From positions 1 to 27,503 of the forward strand of contig CAMJHJ010000009.1 of assembly GCA_946405485.1 (NCBI GenBank): 27,503 nucleotides of DNA, written 5' to 3'. Shown here piece by piece: positions 6,460 to 15,078 of this stretch. Each line of letters starts with the position of its first letter. Position 1 is the first letter of the stretch. The stretch is from an uncultured Bacteroidales bacterium. Lineage in GTDB: Bacteria; Bacteroidota; Bacteroidia; Bacteroidales; UBA932. The notes below the pieces were generated by a model. It worked only from the letters and a program-made list of their open reading frames with translations. It searched no databases and had not been told where the DNA came from. A program made the position numbers and the translations under genes.

Positions 6460-7965
6460 ATGAAAACCTTAGTCAAAACCCTGTTGGTGAGCGTCCTCGC
6501 GATAGCGATGTCCTTCACCCCCGAAGCACTCAATGCGCAGGCCAGGCGCAGTGCGACCGGCACTTCCGGCAGCTCCGCGACCAGGTCTTCCAATACAAGC
6601 GTCAGCTCTTCCCGTGAGAGCTCCGCGTCCTCTTCCAGCGTTTCACGTTCATCCGCAGCCTCCCGCTCCAGCGCGGCCAGCGTATCCGGCCAGTCCGGTT
6701 CCGTTTCCCGCAGCAGCGGATCCGCGGTGCAGTCCTCCGGCAGCCGTTCTTCTGCCCAGCAGCAGTCCGGCACCACCAGGAGGTCTTCCGAGTCGACTGT
6801 AAGCCGCAGCTCCGGCGCAAGCCAGAGCGCAGCCCAGCAGTCCGGCACCACCCGTCGCTCCTCCGAGTCGACCGTGAGCCGCAGCAGCGCCGCTGCTTCC
6901 GGCAGCAATGCTTCCGGCACCTCCACGACGTCCCGCAGGTCTTCCGCAGGTACGGCTAATGCCGCCGCCTCCGAGTCCCGTGCCGCCCAGAGCAGCCAGA
7001 GCAGCACTTCTTCCAGAAGGTCCGCCACCGGCACTGCCGGCAGGGAGGTGACCTCCATCAACAGCAACGATCTGGGCAGGGCGGCCCAGGCGTCCCGCAG
7101 AAGTGCGAATGCTACCGCCAACAAGGGTCTGACCCCGGTCAATGAGGCTTCCGCTCAGCGCGCAAGCGCTTCCCAGTCGAAGATCTCCAACCTCGGCGGT
7201 CGTGACGCCAACATGAGACTGGACAACCATGAGGTCCTGCGCATCCCTCCTCGCGAGCGCGAGCGGGTGATGGCCTGGGATGCTCCGGCACACTTCTACA
7301 CTCATGATCCTCACTACTTCGGATACAGGATTACCACCCTGCCTCCGAGACCGCACAGGATGGTCCACTGGGGAGTGACCTACTACTATTACAACAACGT
7401 ATACTACCGCCCTTGGGGCAGCGTATATGTGGTCTGCCGTCCTCCTTTCGGCGTGTGCATCGAGCGTGCGATGGTCAGCGCGGCTCTCAGGAACCTGAGG
7501 TTCGCCTACTACCACAACGCCTACTACACCTACCGGGAGATCGATGCCAACTATCGGCTGATCGATGAGCAGAACCGGATCATCGCCCGCAACAACGCGA
7601 CGATTGCCGCGCAGAATTCGGCGATGGCCCTGAATGCCAACCGTGCCTACAGCGCGTATGAGCTTGCCAACCAGCTCGGCCTGGTCCAGAGCTACGCGAA
7701 TGCAGCCACGAACTACTACTACGAGGACGGCGTCTTCTTCGTCGTCAACGCCAAGGGCCAGTACGAGGTCATCGTTCCTCCGGCCGGCGCGCTCGTGAGC
7801 GAGCTTCCGGATGACTACGAGACCCTCGTGATGAACGGGATCGAGTACTACATGGTGGACAACACCGTCTATCGGGTCACGCTCGTGGATGGTACTCCTT
7901 ACCTTGAGGTCCTCGGCCAGATGCCGAGCAAGATTGCCAAGAAATACGGATACAACTACTACTAG
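6460..7965 (+). CDS. Exported Ser-rich protein with DUF6515-like C-terminal domain
   Basis: This 501-residue protein has a clear signal peptide (about 1-26, ending LNAQA). Residues 27-230 are low complexity, rich in Ser, Ala, Thr and Arg with repeated RRSS and VSRSS units. Residues 270-501 are Tyr-rich and ordered: YYYYNNVYYRPWG, then a helical Asn/Ala-rich section, then VIVPPAGALVSELPDDYE and NGIEYYMVDNTVYR, a pattern I associate with DUF6515 of Bacteroidota. The function of that domain is not known. The gene begins 4 nt after the NamZ-like stop and is the last gene before a strong terminator, so it belongs to the envelope operon. The basic Ser-rich part could bind a polyanion or the cell wall, which is inference only. 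Confidence 0.88.
   Translation: MKTLVKTLLVSVLAIAMSFTPEALNAQARRSATGTSGSSATRSSNTSVSSSRESSASSSSVSRSSAASRSSAASVSGQSGSVSRSSGSAVQSSGSRSSAQQQSGTTRRSSESTVSRSSGASQSAAQQSGTTRRSSESTVSRSSAAASGSNASGTSTTSRRSSAGTANAAASESRAAQSSQSSTSSRRSATGTAGREVTSINSNDLGRAAQASRRSANATANKGLTPVNEASAQRASASQSKISNLGGRDANMRLDNHEVLRIPPRERERVMAWDAPAHFYTHDPHYFGYRITTLPPRPHRMVHWGVTYYYYNNVYYRPWGSVYVVCRPPFGVCIERAMVSAALRNLRFAYYHNAYYTYREIDANYRLIDEQNRIIARNNATIAAQNSAMALNANRAYSAYELANQLGLVQSYANAATNYYYEDGVFFVVNAKGQYEVIVPPAGALVSELPDDYETLVMNGIEYYMVDNTVYRVTLVDGTPYLEVLGQMPSKIAKKYGYNYY
6763..6885 (+). repeat. Imperfect 75-bp-period repeat in the Ser-rich region
   Basis: Segments near 6763-6810 and 6838-6885 encode the same 16-residue unit, SGTTRRSSESTVSRSS, 25 codons apart. 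They differ mainly at silent positions (for example AGGAGGTCT against CGTCGCTCC). The protein repeat is therefore older than, or kept by selection beyond, a recent DNA duplication. Confidence 0.8.
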
Positions 7966-7984
7966 CAGTTGTTCCTACATACGG

Positions 7985-8011
7985 AAAGAGGAGGCTTCGG
8001 CCTCCTTTTTT
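7985..8011 (+). terminator. Strong hairpin terminator between convergent genes
   Basis: AGGAGGC (7989-7995), a TTCG tetraloop, and GCCTCCT (8000-8006) form a 7-bp GC-rich stem that extends with A-T pairs into the run TTTTTT. It ends the plus-strand operon 20 nt after the DUF6515 gene. The sigma gene on the other strand stops at 8010, inside the T-run, so the same hairpin can serve that transcript too, although its minus-strand tail (CTCTTTCC) is weaker. Confidence 0.9.
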
Positions 8012-8600
8012 ATTGCCAGGTGGCGAACAGGTAGGTGATCAGGCCGATATAGACCGGGAGATAATCGGCCAGACTGACCTCCAGTTTCCTCAGGGCCTGG
8101 GAGATGCGGTACTCCACGGTCTTGACGGAGACGCCGGTCTCGCGCGCGATCTGCTCGTAGGTCTTGCCCTCGAAACGGCTCATCTCAAAGGCGCGCCGCT
8201 GCTCGGCAGGGAGTTCGGAAAGGGCCTGGCGGATCAGGGACTTCAGCTCTTCGACCTGGTGGGCATTGTAGTCCGCCCCCTCGTCCAGCAGGGACAGGCG
8301 CAGGTCCGTCATGACGCGGGAGCGGATGGAATCGTGCTTGATGCGGTTGAGGGATGCATTCCGGGTGGAATGGAACAGGTAGGATGCGAGGGAGTCCGTA
8401 ATGACGATCTGGGCGCGCCTGTTCCATAGGTTGAGCAGCACGTCCTGCACGATATCCTCCGCGTCGGAAAGCCCGACGAACAGGGATGCGTATGCCTTCA
8501 AGGCCGCATGGTAACGCAGGTACAGGATGCGATAAGCTTCCTTGTCGTTTCCTTCCCTGACTTGCCTGAACAGGGTGATGTCCTCTCTCGTTTCCTGCAT
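8010..8600 (-). CDS. ECF RNA polymerase sigma-70 factor (FecI/Bacteroidota type)
   Basis: The 196-residue protein, starting at the ATG whose first base is 8600, has sigma region 2 (about 10-75, including AEDIVQDVLLNLW) and region 4 (about 125-180, with LPAEQRRAF and the helix-turn-helix YEQIARETGVSVKTVEYRI). It is the usual length for sigma factors that control SusC/SusD loci. The frame stays open upstream to 8828, but that extension has no sigma-like residues and overlaps the FecR gene. A -7 element ends only 8 nt before the ATG. The partner FecR gene is divergent, 82 bp away, rather than downstream as usual. The C-terminal tail is hydrophobic (YLPVYIGLITYLF), a feature also seen in relatives. 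Predicted target is the SusC promoter region or its own. Confidence 0.93.
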   Translation of the reverse strand: MQETREDITLFRQVREGNDKEAYRILYLRYHAALKAYASLFVGLSDAEDIVQDVLLNLWNRRAQIVITDSLASYLFHSTRNASLNRIKHDSIRSRVMTDLRLSLLDEGADYNAHQVEELKSLIRQALSELPAEQRRAFEMSRFEGKTYEQIARETGVSVKTVEYRISQALRKLEVSLADYLPVYIGLITYLFATWQ

Positions 8601-8607
8601 GATACTA

Positions 8608-8615
8608 CAAATATA
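8608..8615 (-). promoter_or_regulatory. TAnnTTTG -7 element before the sigma gene
   Basis: The minus strand reads TATATTTG, an exact match. No TTTG is found 19-21 nt upstream. Transcription would begin about 1-3 nt before the ATG, so the sigma mRNA may be nearly leaderless. Confidence 0.6.
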
Positions 8616-8635
8616 GAAAAATTTGGAATTGTTTA

Positions 8636-8646
8636 GGGGATTCCCC
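8636..8646. promoter_or_regulatory. GGGGA-T-TCCCC palindrome between sigma and fecR
   Basis: An 11-bp perfect inverted repeat with a one-base centre lies in the 82-bp divergent region. It falls where a -33 element of the sigma gene would be. A regulator site is possible, but chance cannot be excluded. Confidence 0.3.
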
Positions 8647-8682
8647 GTCAGGATTGTCTTCATTTCAGTTGATCGATGCAAT

Positions 8683-9705
8683 ATGGACAATCTGGAAATG
8701 CTCCTGACGGAGTATTGGCGCGGGACACTCGACCCGTCGCGGCAGCAGGAGGTGGAAGCCTGGATCGAGGCCTCACCCGGCAACCGCGAAAAGGCACTGA
8801 AGTATTGCCGCCTCGAGCAGTATGTCACGGAACTTGCCTTGAAGCAAGAGCAGGACGAGGCGGAAATCCTGGATCAAGCGGACAGGATCTCATCGGAAAA
8901 CGGACAGGAAACGCACCGGCCGAAAGCCCGCCGCCTGCTGCGCTGGCCGCTGGTCGTGTCTGCGGCGGCATCCCTCGTACTGGTCTTCTTTGGCGTATGG
9001 ATGGGAATTCGCCATTCTGCGGAATGCGCTGATGAGAAAGAGTTGAGTTATTGTACAGGCAGCAGCGAAGTCATCCAGGTCATCCTCCCGGATGAAACGA
9101 AGGTATGGCTCAACTCCAACTCCACGCTCTCCTATCCCGAATCCTTCAGGCGGAAATACCGTGAGGTCAAGTTGGAGGGAGAGGCTTTCTTTGATGTCAC
9201 CAGTGACAAAGAACACCCTTTCATCGTCCAGACCAAGGACTGCCGCATCAAGGTCCTGGGCACCCAGTTTGACGTTGAGGCCTATCCGGACAACGGCTCC
9301 GAGTTCCATACCACGCTGGTCTCCGGAAGCGTCGAGATGTCCCTCGTGACCGGAGGCCGCCGCCGCTCGGCCGTCCTGACCCCCGGTCAGCGCTTCACCT
9401 ACGATACGGAAAATGACCGGGCATCGGTCGCCTACGTGGATACGGAATCCCTGACTTCCTGGCGGACTGGCTGCATCACCTTCTACCACACTTCCCTGAA
9501 GGATGTCCTTTCCATGATCGGCAACAGTTTCGGGATCCGCTTCGTCATCAACAATGCCGCTTTGCTCAACGATACCTATTCTGGTACGTTTGACCACCAG
9601 CCCCTGGAAGAGATCCTCTCCACCATGGAGCAGGTTACGGATCTGCATTTCAGGCCCCTGGTCGTCACTGAGGAGGATGTCTATCCGCGATACATTGTCT
9701 ACTAA
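8683..9705 (+). CDS. FecR-family anti-sigma factor with DUF4974
   Basis: The 340-residue protein has a short cytoplasmic N-terminal region (1-87) that would bind the sigma factor, and one membrane helix at about 88-108. The periplasmic FecR domain follows at about 125-225 (VILPDETKVWLNSNSTLSYP, GEAFFDV, KVLGTQFDV), and a C-terminal DUF4974 at about 265-330. In the known system FecR senses a ligand-loaded TonB-dependent receptor through that receptor's STN domain and controls the ECF sigma factor. The SusC gene 24 bp downstream carries an STN domain, which fits. The start at 8683 (MDNLEM) is preferred over 8623, whose extra residues do not resemble the family. Transcribed away from its sigma gene. 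Confidence 0.94.
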   Translation: MDNLEMLLTEYWRGTLDPSRQQEVEAWIEASPGNREKALKYCRLEQYVTELALKQEQDEAEILDQADRISSENGQETHRPKARRLLRWPLVVSAAASLVLVFFGVWMGIRHSAECADEKELSYCTGSSEVIQVILPDETKVWLNSNSTLSYPESFRRKYREVKLEGEAFFDVTSDKEHPFIVQTKDCRIKVLGTQFDVEAYPDNGSEFHTTLVSGSVEMSLVTGGRRRSAVLTPGQRFTYDTENDRASVAYVDTESLTSWRTGCITFYHTSLKDVLSMIGNSFGIRFVINNAALLNDTYSGTFDHQPLEEILSTMEQVTDLHFRPLVVTEEDVYPRYIVY

Positions 9706-9729
9706 ACTACTATAATACATTGTGCAGGT

Positions 9730-12700
9730 ATGAAACCAAAGACAAGTCTAACCCGGTTGTCCAGCTTTTTCCTCTTGGTATCGATAGCGCTTCTGATACC
9801 GTTGACGCTGACGGCGCAATCGCGTAGGATATCGATTCAGGCGGACAACCAGACTGTCGCCCAGGTGATGAAGCTGATCGAGCAGAAAAGCGGATTCACT
9901 TTTATCTTCAAAGATGACGTCGTCGACACGTCACGGAAAGTCACGGTCCATGCGACGGATGAAGATGTGCTGGAAATCCTGAAGAGGGTGTTTGCAGGGA
10001 CAGAAACTGAAGCGACCATCGTCAACCGCAACATCAATCTGATCCGGAAGGATGCTCCTTCTGTCGAGGGGACCGCTCCGACCACAGCGCCAGGGCCATC
10101 CCGGAAGGTGAGCGGCACCGTCTTGGATACCCAGGGCCAACCGGTCATCGGAGCCACAGTCATGGTGGACGGGACGCAAAACGGCGTGATGACGGATATG
10201 GATGGTAATTATACGCTCACGCGTGTCCCGGAAGGGGCTACGCTCCGTTTCATGTGCATGGGCTATGTCGAGCAGTCAAAGACATACAGGGGAGAGAAGA
10301 ATCTCAATGCGATCCTTTATGAAGACTCCGAGTCTCTGGAAGAGGCGGTCGCCGTCGCATTCGGAACCCAGCGGAAGGAGAGCGTGGTAGGCGCCGTGAC
10401 CAGTGTCAAACCGGCTCAGCTCAAGGCGCCGACTTCCAACCTGACCACCACCCTGGCCGGCAACGTGGCCGGTATCATCTCATACCAGCGGACGGGTGAA
10501 CCGGGCGAGGACGATGCTTCTTTCTTCATCCGCGGTATCACCACCTTCGGGGCCAATACGAATCCCTTGATCCTGATCGACAATATCGAACTGTCCACCA
10601 CGGATCTGGCGCGTCTGCAACCCGACGATATCGAGAGCTTCTCCATCATGAAGGATGCGACGGCGACGGCCCTCTACGGGTCCCGGGCTGCGAATGGTGT
10701 CATCCTGGTCAAAACCAAGGAAGGACGTAAGGGCAAGGCCAAGGTCAATGTGCGCTACGAGCATTCCTTCTCCCAGCCGACCCAGGAGATAGAGCTGGAG
10801 AATAACCCTCAGGTGTATATGCGCCTGCACAACGAGGCGATCAAGACGCGGGACGATTCTGCCATCGCCCTATACGATGATTACAAGATCCGCAATACCG
10901 ATCCCAACAATCCCTCGTGGAAATATCCTTATACCAACTGGCATGATGTAATGCTTAAGAAGTTTGCCGTCAACGACCGGGCCAACATCAACGTGTCGGG
11001 CGGCGGCGATGTAGCCCGCTATTATACGGCCGCATCCGTCAAGCATGATACGGGTATCCTGAATGTCATCGGTGGAAACAATTACAACAACAACATTGAC
11101 CTGACCACGTATACGCTCAGATCAAACGTCAATGTCAATATCACCAAGACGACGGAAATGATTATCCGTCTGAGCGGGACGTTCGACCAGTATCAGGGAC
11201 CGATTGAGGGCGGATCGGGTACATACAACCAGATCATGCAGTCCAACCCTGTCCTGTTCCCGGCTTATTATCCTGCAGAACTGATGCCCTATACCCATCA
11301 TATCCTTTATGGCAATTATGGCGGCAATTATCTTAATCCTTACGCCCAGATGACCAAGGGATATCGGGAATATGGCAGATCCAACATGAGCGCTCAGTTT
11401 GAGCTGAATCAGGACCTGTCTTTTATCACGGAGGGCCTTTCTGCCAGGGCGATGTTGAATACCCGCCGCGTTTCCTATTATCAGTTGTCCAGGTACTGCA
11501 ATCCATTCTATTATCTGTACACAGGCACTGATCCCATTACACAGGAGGATATGATCGGGTGTATCAATCCGGATGAGGGGACAGACTACCTGTTGTACAG
11601 CGAGGGGGGAAAATCCATCGACCTTTCCACCTATATTGAGGTTGCGTCCAATTATCAACGGAAATTCGGAAGGCATGAACTGAGCGGCATGCTGGTCTAT
11701 CAGCTTACTGATACCAAGCACCCCAATGCCAGTACTTTACAGGACTCTCTCCCGTATCGTAATCTCGGTTTTTCCGGACGTTTTACCTATAATTTCGACA
11801 GCCGTTATTTTGCTGAAATCAATTTCGGCTACAATGGATCTGAGCGATTCTCCGAGAACAACAGATGGGGCTTCTTCCCTTCTGCGGGTCTCGGCTGGGT
11901 GATATCAAATGAGCAATGGATGTCTTCCATCAAAGACAGGATCACCAATCTCAAGTTGCGGGCGTCGTACGGCCTGGTGGGCAATGACTTGATTGGCGCG
12001 ACCCGTTTCATTTATCTCTCGCAGATGAACATGAATGATGGGGACCATTCCTTCCGGTTCGGATCTGTCAATGGCGGATATAGCCGTAATGGTATTACCA
12101 TCTCCCGATACCCTAATCCTGAAATCGGCTGGGAAGTCGCAAAGAAGGCCAACGTCGCCGTCGAATTCAGTTGGAAAAACGAATTGAACCTGACGGCGGA
12201 GTATTATACGGAATACCGGGATAACATCCTTCAGTACCGGGCCGCCATTCCTTCTACAATGGGCCTGGCATCCACACCGGAAGCCAATGTGGGAGCGGCA
12301 AAAGGCCAGGGCGTGGATGTCGAACTCAACTATAGCAAGTCTTTCCCTGGCGGAGGCTGGCTGCAGGCGAGAGGGAACTACACTTTTGCACGAAGCAAAT
12401 ATGTTCATTATGAGGAGAACTCGTACCCGGATGCACCCTGGAAATCCCATGTCGGCTATTCTGTAGGCCAGGTATGGGGATATGTCGCCGAGTCTCTTTT
12501 CATCGATGAATCCGAGATCAAGAATTCTCCCACGCAGTTCGGTAATTATCTCGAGGGAGACATCAAATATGTAGACATCAACCGGGATGCCGTGATTGAT
12601 GAACTGGATATGGTGCCTATCGGTTTCCCGACAACGCCGGAGATCATTTACGGGTTTGGCCTGTCCTTCGGTTTGAAAGGATTCGACTGCTCGTTTTTCT

Positions 12701-13134
12701 TCCAGGGCCTGGCCCGTGAGTCTTTCTGGATCAGTTATAACGGTGTATCACCCTTCTTTGACAACAACGCGTCGTTCCTGGCAAATAACCAACTGGCGAA
12801 ATTCATTTCAGACAGTCACTGGTCGGAGAACAGCCGCGACATCTATGCCGTGTGGCCTCGTTTAAGCGACACTTCCGTGTCGAATAATGACAGGACGAAT
12901 ACCTGGTTTATGAGAGACGGCTCTTTCCTCCGCCTCAAGCAGGTGGAATTCGGTTATACACTTCCAACCAAGTGGACGAAGAAAGCGGGCATCGAGAGTT
13001 TGAGATTGTATTTGAGCGGGTCTAATCTGTTGTGCTTCAGTAATTTCAAACTGTGGGATCCTGAAATGGCCGGGGATGGTTTGGGCTATCCTGTACAAAG
13101 GGTTTTCAACCTTGGAGTCAATCTTAATTTCTAA
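9730..13134 (+). CDS. susC: SusC/RagA-family TonB-dependent transporter with STN domain
   Basis: At 1134 residues this is a full-length SusC. A signal peptide covers about 1-30 (TLTAQ). An STN domain (about 33-105, IQADNQTVAQVMKLIEQKSG) is followed by a carboxypeptidase-D-regulatory-like domain (126-198, KVSGTVLDTQGQPVIGATV). The plug lies at about 215-330 (FFIRGITTFG, IESFSIMKDATATALYGSRA, NGVILVKTK), and the rest is a beta-barrel ending in GVNLNF. It imports glycan fragments across the outer membrane using TonB, with SusD as lid. The STN domain marks it as a signalling receptor that contacts the FecR protein encoded just upstream. The SusD gene starts 11 nt after its stop. The substrate is not readable from the sequence. 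Confidence 0.97.
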   Translation: MKPKTSLTRLSSFFLLVSIALLIPLTLTAQSRRISIQADNQTVAQVMKLIEQKSGFTFIFKDDVVDTSRKVTVHATDEDVLEILKRVFAGTETEATIVNRNINLIRKDAPSVEGTAPTTAPGPSRKVSGTVLDTQGQPVIGATVMVDGTQNGVMTDMDGNYTLTRVPEGATLRFMCMGYVEQSKTYRGEKNLNAILYEDSESLEEAVAVAFGTQRKESVVGAVTSVKPAQLKAPTSNLTTTLAGNVAGIISYQRTGEPGEDDASFFIRGITTFGANTNPLILIDNIELSTTDLARLQPDDIESFSIMKDATATALYGSRAANGVILVKTKEGRKGKAKVNVRYEHSFSQPTQEIELENNPQVYMRLHNEAIKTRDDSAIALYDDYKIRNTDPNNPSWKYPYTNWHDVMLKKFAVNDRANINVSGGGDVARYYTAASVKHDTGILNVIGGNNYNNNIDLTTYTLRSNVNVNITKTTEMIIRLSGTFDQYQGPIEGGSGTYNQIMQSNPVLFPAYYPAELMPYTHHILYGNYGGNYLNPYAQMTKGYREYGRSNMSAQFELNQDLSFITEGLSARAMLNTRRVSYYQLSRYCNPFYYLYTGTDPITQEDMIGCINPDEGTDYLLYSEGGKSIDLSTYIEVASNYQRKFGRHELSGMLVYQLTDTKHPNASTLQDSLPYRNLGFSGRFTYNFDSRYFAEINFGYNGSERFSENNRWGFFPSAGLGWVISNEQWMSSIKDRITNLKLRASYGLVGNDLIGATRFIYLSQMNMNDGDHSFRFGSVNGGYSRNGITISRYPNPEIGWEVAKKANVAVEFSWKNELNLTAEYYTEYRDNILQYRAAIPSTMGLASTPEANVGAAKGQGVDVELNYSKSFPGGGWLQARGNYTFARSKYVHYEENSYPDAPWKSHVGYSVGQVWGYVAESLFIDESEIKNSPTQFGNYLEGDIKYVDINRDAVIDELDMVPIGFPTTPEIIYGFGLSFGLKGFDCSFFFQGLARESFWISYNGVSPFFDNNASFLANNQLAKFISDSHWSENSRDIYAVWPRLSDTSVSNNDRTNTWFMRDGSFLRLKQVEFGYTLPTKWTKKAGIESLRLYLSGSNLLCFSNFKLWDPEMAGDGLGYPVQRVFNLGVNLNF

Positions 13135-13145
13135 ACTGCCGGGAG

Positions 13146-15062
13146 ATGAAAAAGATAGCTATTTGTTTACTGATCGTGGCCCTGGTGTCGTTGCCGGCAT
13201 GCAACAGCTTCCTGAATATTGTGCCCGATAATGTCGCGACGATGGAGAATGCCTTCTCCATGAGGACCAATGCCGAGAAATCCTTGTTCGCATGTTACTC
13301 ATATCTTCCAAATTATCGGTATTGGAATGCGGATCCGGCTCAAATGGGAGCAGGCGAAATGACGGTTTTGCAGTTCCTCCTCTCCTGGCTGAAATCCAAC
13401 GCCGTGTATATCGCCCGGGGCTATCAGAATGCGGCCTCTCCCTATTGCGATTTCTGGACGGGAGCCAACGGAGGCAAAGATTTATATGAAGCCATCCGAA
13501 GCTGTAACACCTTGATCCAGAATCTGGACGAGGTGGAAGACATGGACGAGATGGAGAAAAAGCGCTGGGTGGATGAAGCGAAATTCCTGAAGGCTTTCTA
13601 CCACTTCTATCTGACCCGGATGTACGGTCCCATCCCGATCGTGGACAAGAATAAGGAGATCGGGTCTTCTATCGAGGACGTCCATGTCTACAGGAACACG
13701 CTGGATGAGTGTTTTGATTATATCGTCGCATTGCTGGATGAAGTACTGCAGGACGGAGGCTTGCCTGATGTCATCGATGCCGAGGCTACCGAGTTGGGAC
13801 GGGTCACGAATGGCATCGTGAAGGCCTTCAAGGCGCAGGTGCTCATCTATGCTGCCTCCCCGCTTTTCAACGGTAATACGGATTATGTCGGTTATACGGA
13901 CAACCGTGGAGTTGAAATCTTCTGTCCGAACAAGACCGAAGCAGAAAAGGCTGAGCGCTGGCAAGCAGCGGCATCTGCTTGCAAAGTGGCCATTGACATG
14001 CTGTCGGAGCAGGGATACAAGTTGTTTACCTATTCTGACAACTCCACCAACCTGTCCGACCAGACAAACTTCATGCTGTCTCACCGGATGTCCTTCAACC
14101 AGGCCGAGAACATGGAGAATATCTGGTATTACACCAACGGTACCTACGATCAGTATGGGGCCTATCCTTTCAGGTTCACGGGGACGTCAAGGCTTTCTGA
14201 TGTATCTTCCGGAGGTGGAGGGATCTTGTCCGTCCCGATCGAAACGGCCTTGTTGTACTATACGAAGAACGGTCTTCCCATTGAAGAAGATGTCACGTAT
14301 GATGTGGACGGCATTTTCGATCCGCGTGAAGCGACGGAAGATGATAAAAACGTCATAGAGCCAGGCTTTACGACCGTCGGGCTCCATTTTGACAGGGAGA
14401 ACCGGTTCTACTCTGACCTCGCTTTCGACGGCGCAAGCTGGTTCGGGAACGGTGTGACGCAGGAGGCTTCCGTTTACCTGCATGCCAAGGCGGGGCAGGC
14501 GAATGGATTCGCGTACGCGACAAACGGCAACGTCACGGGTTATTGGGCGCGAAAGTATATCAACACGAAGACGATCTGCAACATCACTTCCTTCATCCAA
14601 TCCGGTTATTTTTACCCGATCCTGTCCCTGAGGCAACTGTATCTTTATTATGCCGAAGCGCTCAACGAGTCCGGCGCTCCTTACAAGGATGTGCTGCCTT
14701 GGATCGATGCGATCCGCCAGCGTTCCGGAGTCCCGGATGTGGTTACCAGCTGGGAACGGTACAGCCGTGCTCCGGACATGTATAAGTCCAAGGAGGGCCT
14801 CAGGTCCATCATTCACCGGGAAGAGATCATCGAAATGATGTTTGAAGGTCAGATGATCTGGGACCTGAGACGTTGGAAGGAGGCGATTTCTTCCCTCTCC
14901 CACACGGTAAACGGTTGGAATTATTCGGGAAACACCTACGAGACGTATTATACGCAGATGCCGATGTATATACAGCACTTCGAAGTGAAAGATTATTTCT
15001 GGCCTATCCGCAATTCGGAGATCTATGCCAACAACAATATTGTACAAAACCCCGGATGGTAA
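13146..15062 (+). CDS. susD: SusD/RagB-family outer-membrane glycan-binding lipoprotein
   Basis: The 638-residue protein begins with a lipoprotein signal with the cleavage Cys at residue 19 (SLPAC). The N-terminal SusD_N region contains NAEKSLFACYSYLPNYRYW. Helical TPR-like segments follow (FLKAFYHFYLTRMYGPIPIV), and the C-terminal SusD core contains LRQLYLYYAEALNESG and HREEIIEMMFEGQMIWDLRRW. SusD forms the lid over the paired SusC barrel and binds the oligosaccharide. It follows SusC by 11 nt, the standard pairing. It is longer than starch SusD (about 550) by some 90 residues, within the family's range. Confidence 0.97.
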   Translation: MKKIAICLLIVALVSLPACNSFLNIVPDNVATMENAFSMRTNAEKSLFACYSYLPNYRYWNADPAQMGAGEMTVLQFLLSWLKSNAVYIARGYQNAASPYCDFWTGANGGKDLYEAIRSCNTLIQNLDEVEDMDEMEKKRWVDEAKFLKAFYHFYLTRMYGPIPIVDKNKEIGSSIEDVHVYRNTLDECFDYIVALLDEVLQDGGLPDVIDAEATELGRVTNGIVKAFKAQVLIYAASPLFNGNTDYVGYTDNRGVEIFCPNKTEAEKAERWQAAASACKVAIDMLSEQGYKLFTYSDNSTNLSDQTNFMLSHRMSFNQAENMENIWYYTNGTYDQYGAYPFRFTGTSRLSDVSSGGGGILSVPIETALLYYTKNGLPIEEDVTYDVDGIFDPREATEDDKNVIEPGFTTVGLHFDRENRFYSDLAFDGASWFGNGVTQEASVYLHAKAGQANGFAYATNGNVTGYWARKYINTKTICNITSFIQSGYFYPILSLRQLYLYYAEALNESGAPYKDVLPWIDAIRQRSGVPDVVTSWERYSRAPDMYKSKEGLRSIIHREEIIEMMFEGQMIWDLRRWKEAISSLSHTVNGWNYSGNTYETYYTQMPMYIQHFEVKDYFWPIRNSEIYANNNIVQNPGW

Positions 15063-15078
15063 TCAAGGAATGCGAATC

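Noticed and set aside
8601..8828. N-terminal extension of the sigma factor
   Set aside because: The extra 76 codons overlap the fecR start, lack sigma-like residues and would lie upstream of the -7 element.
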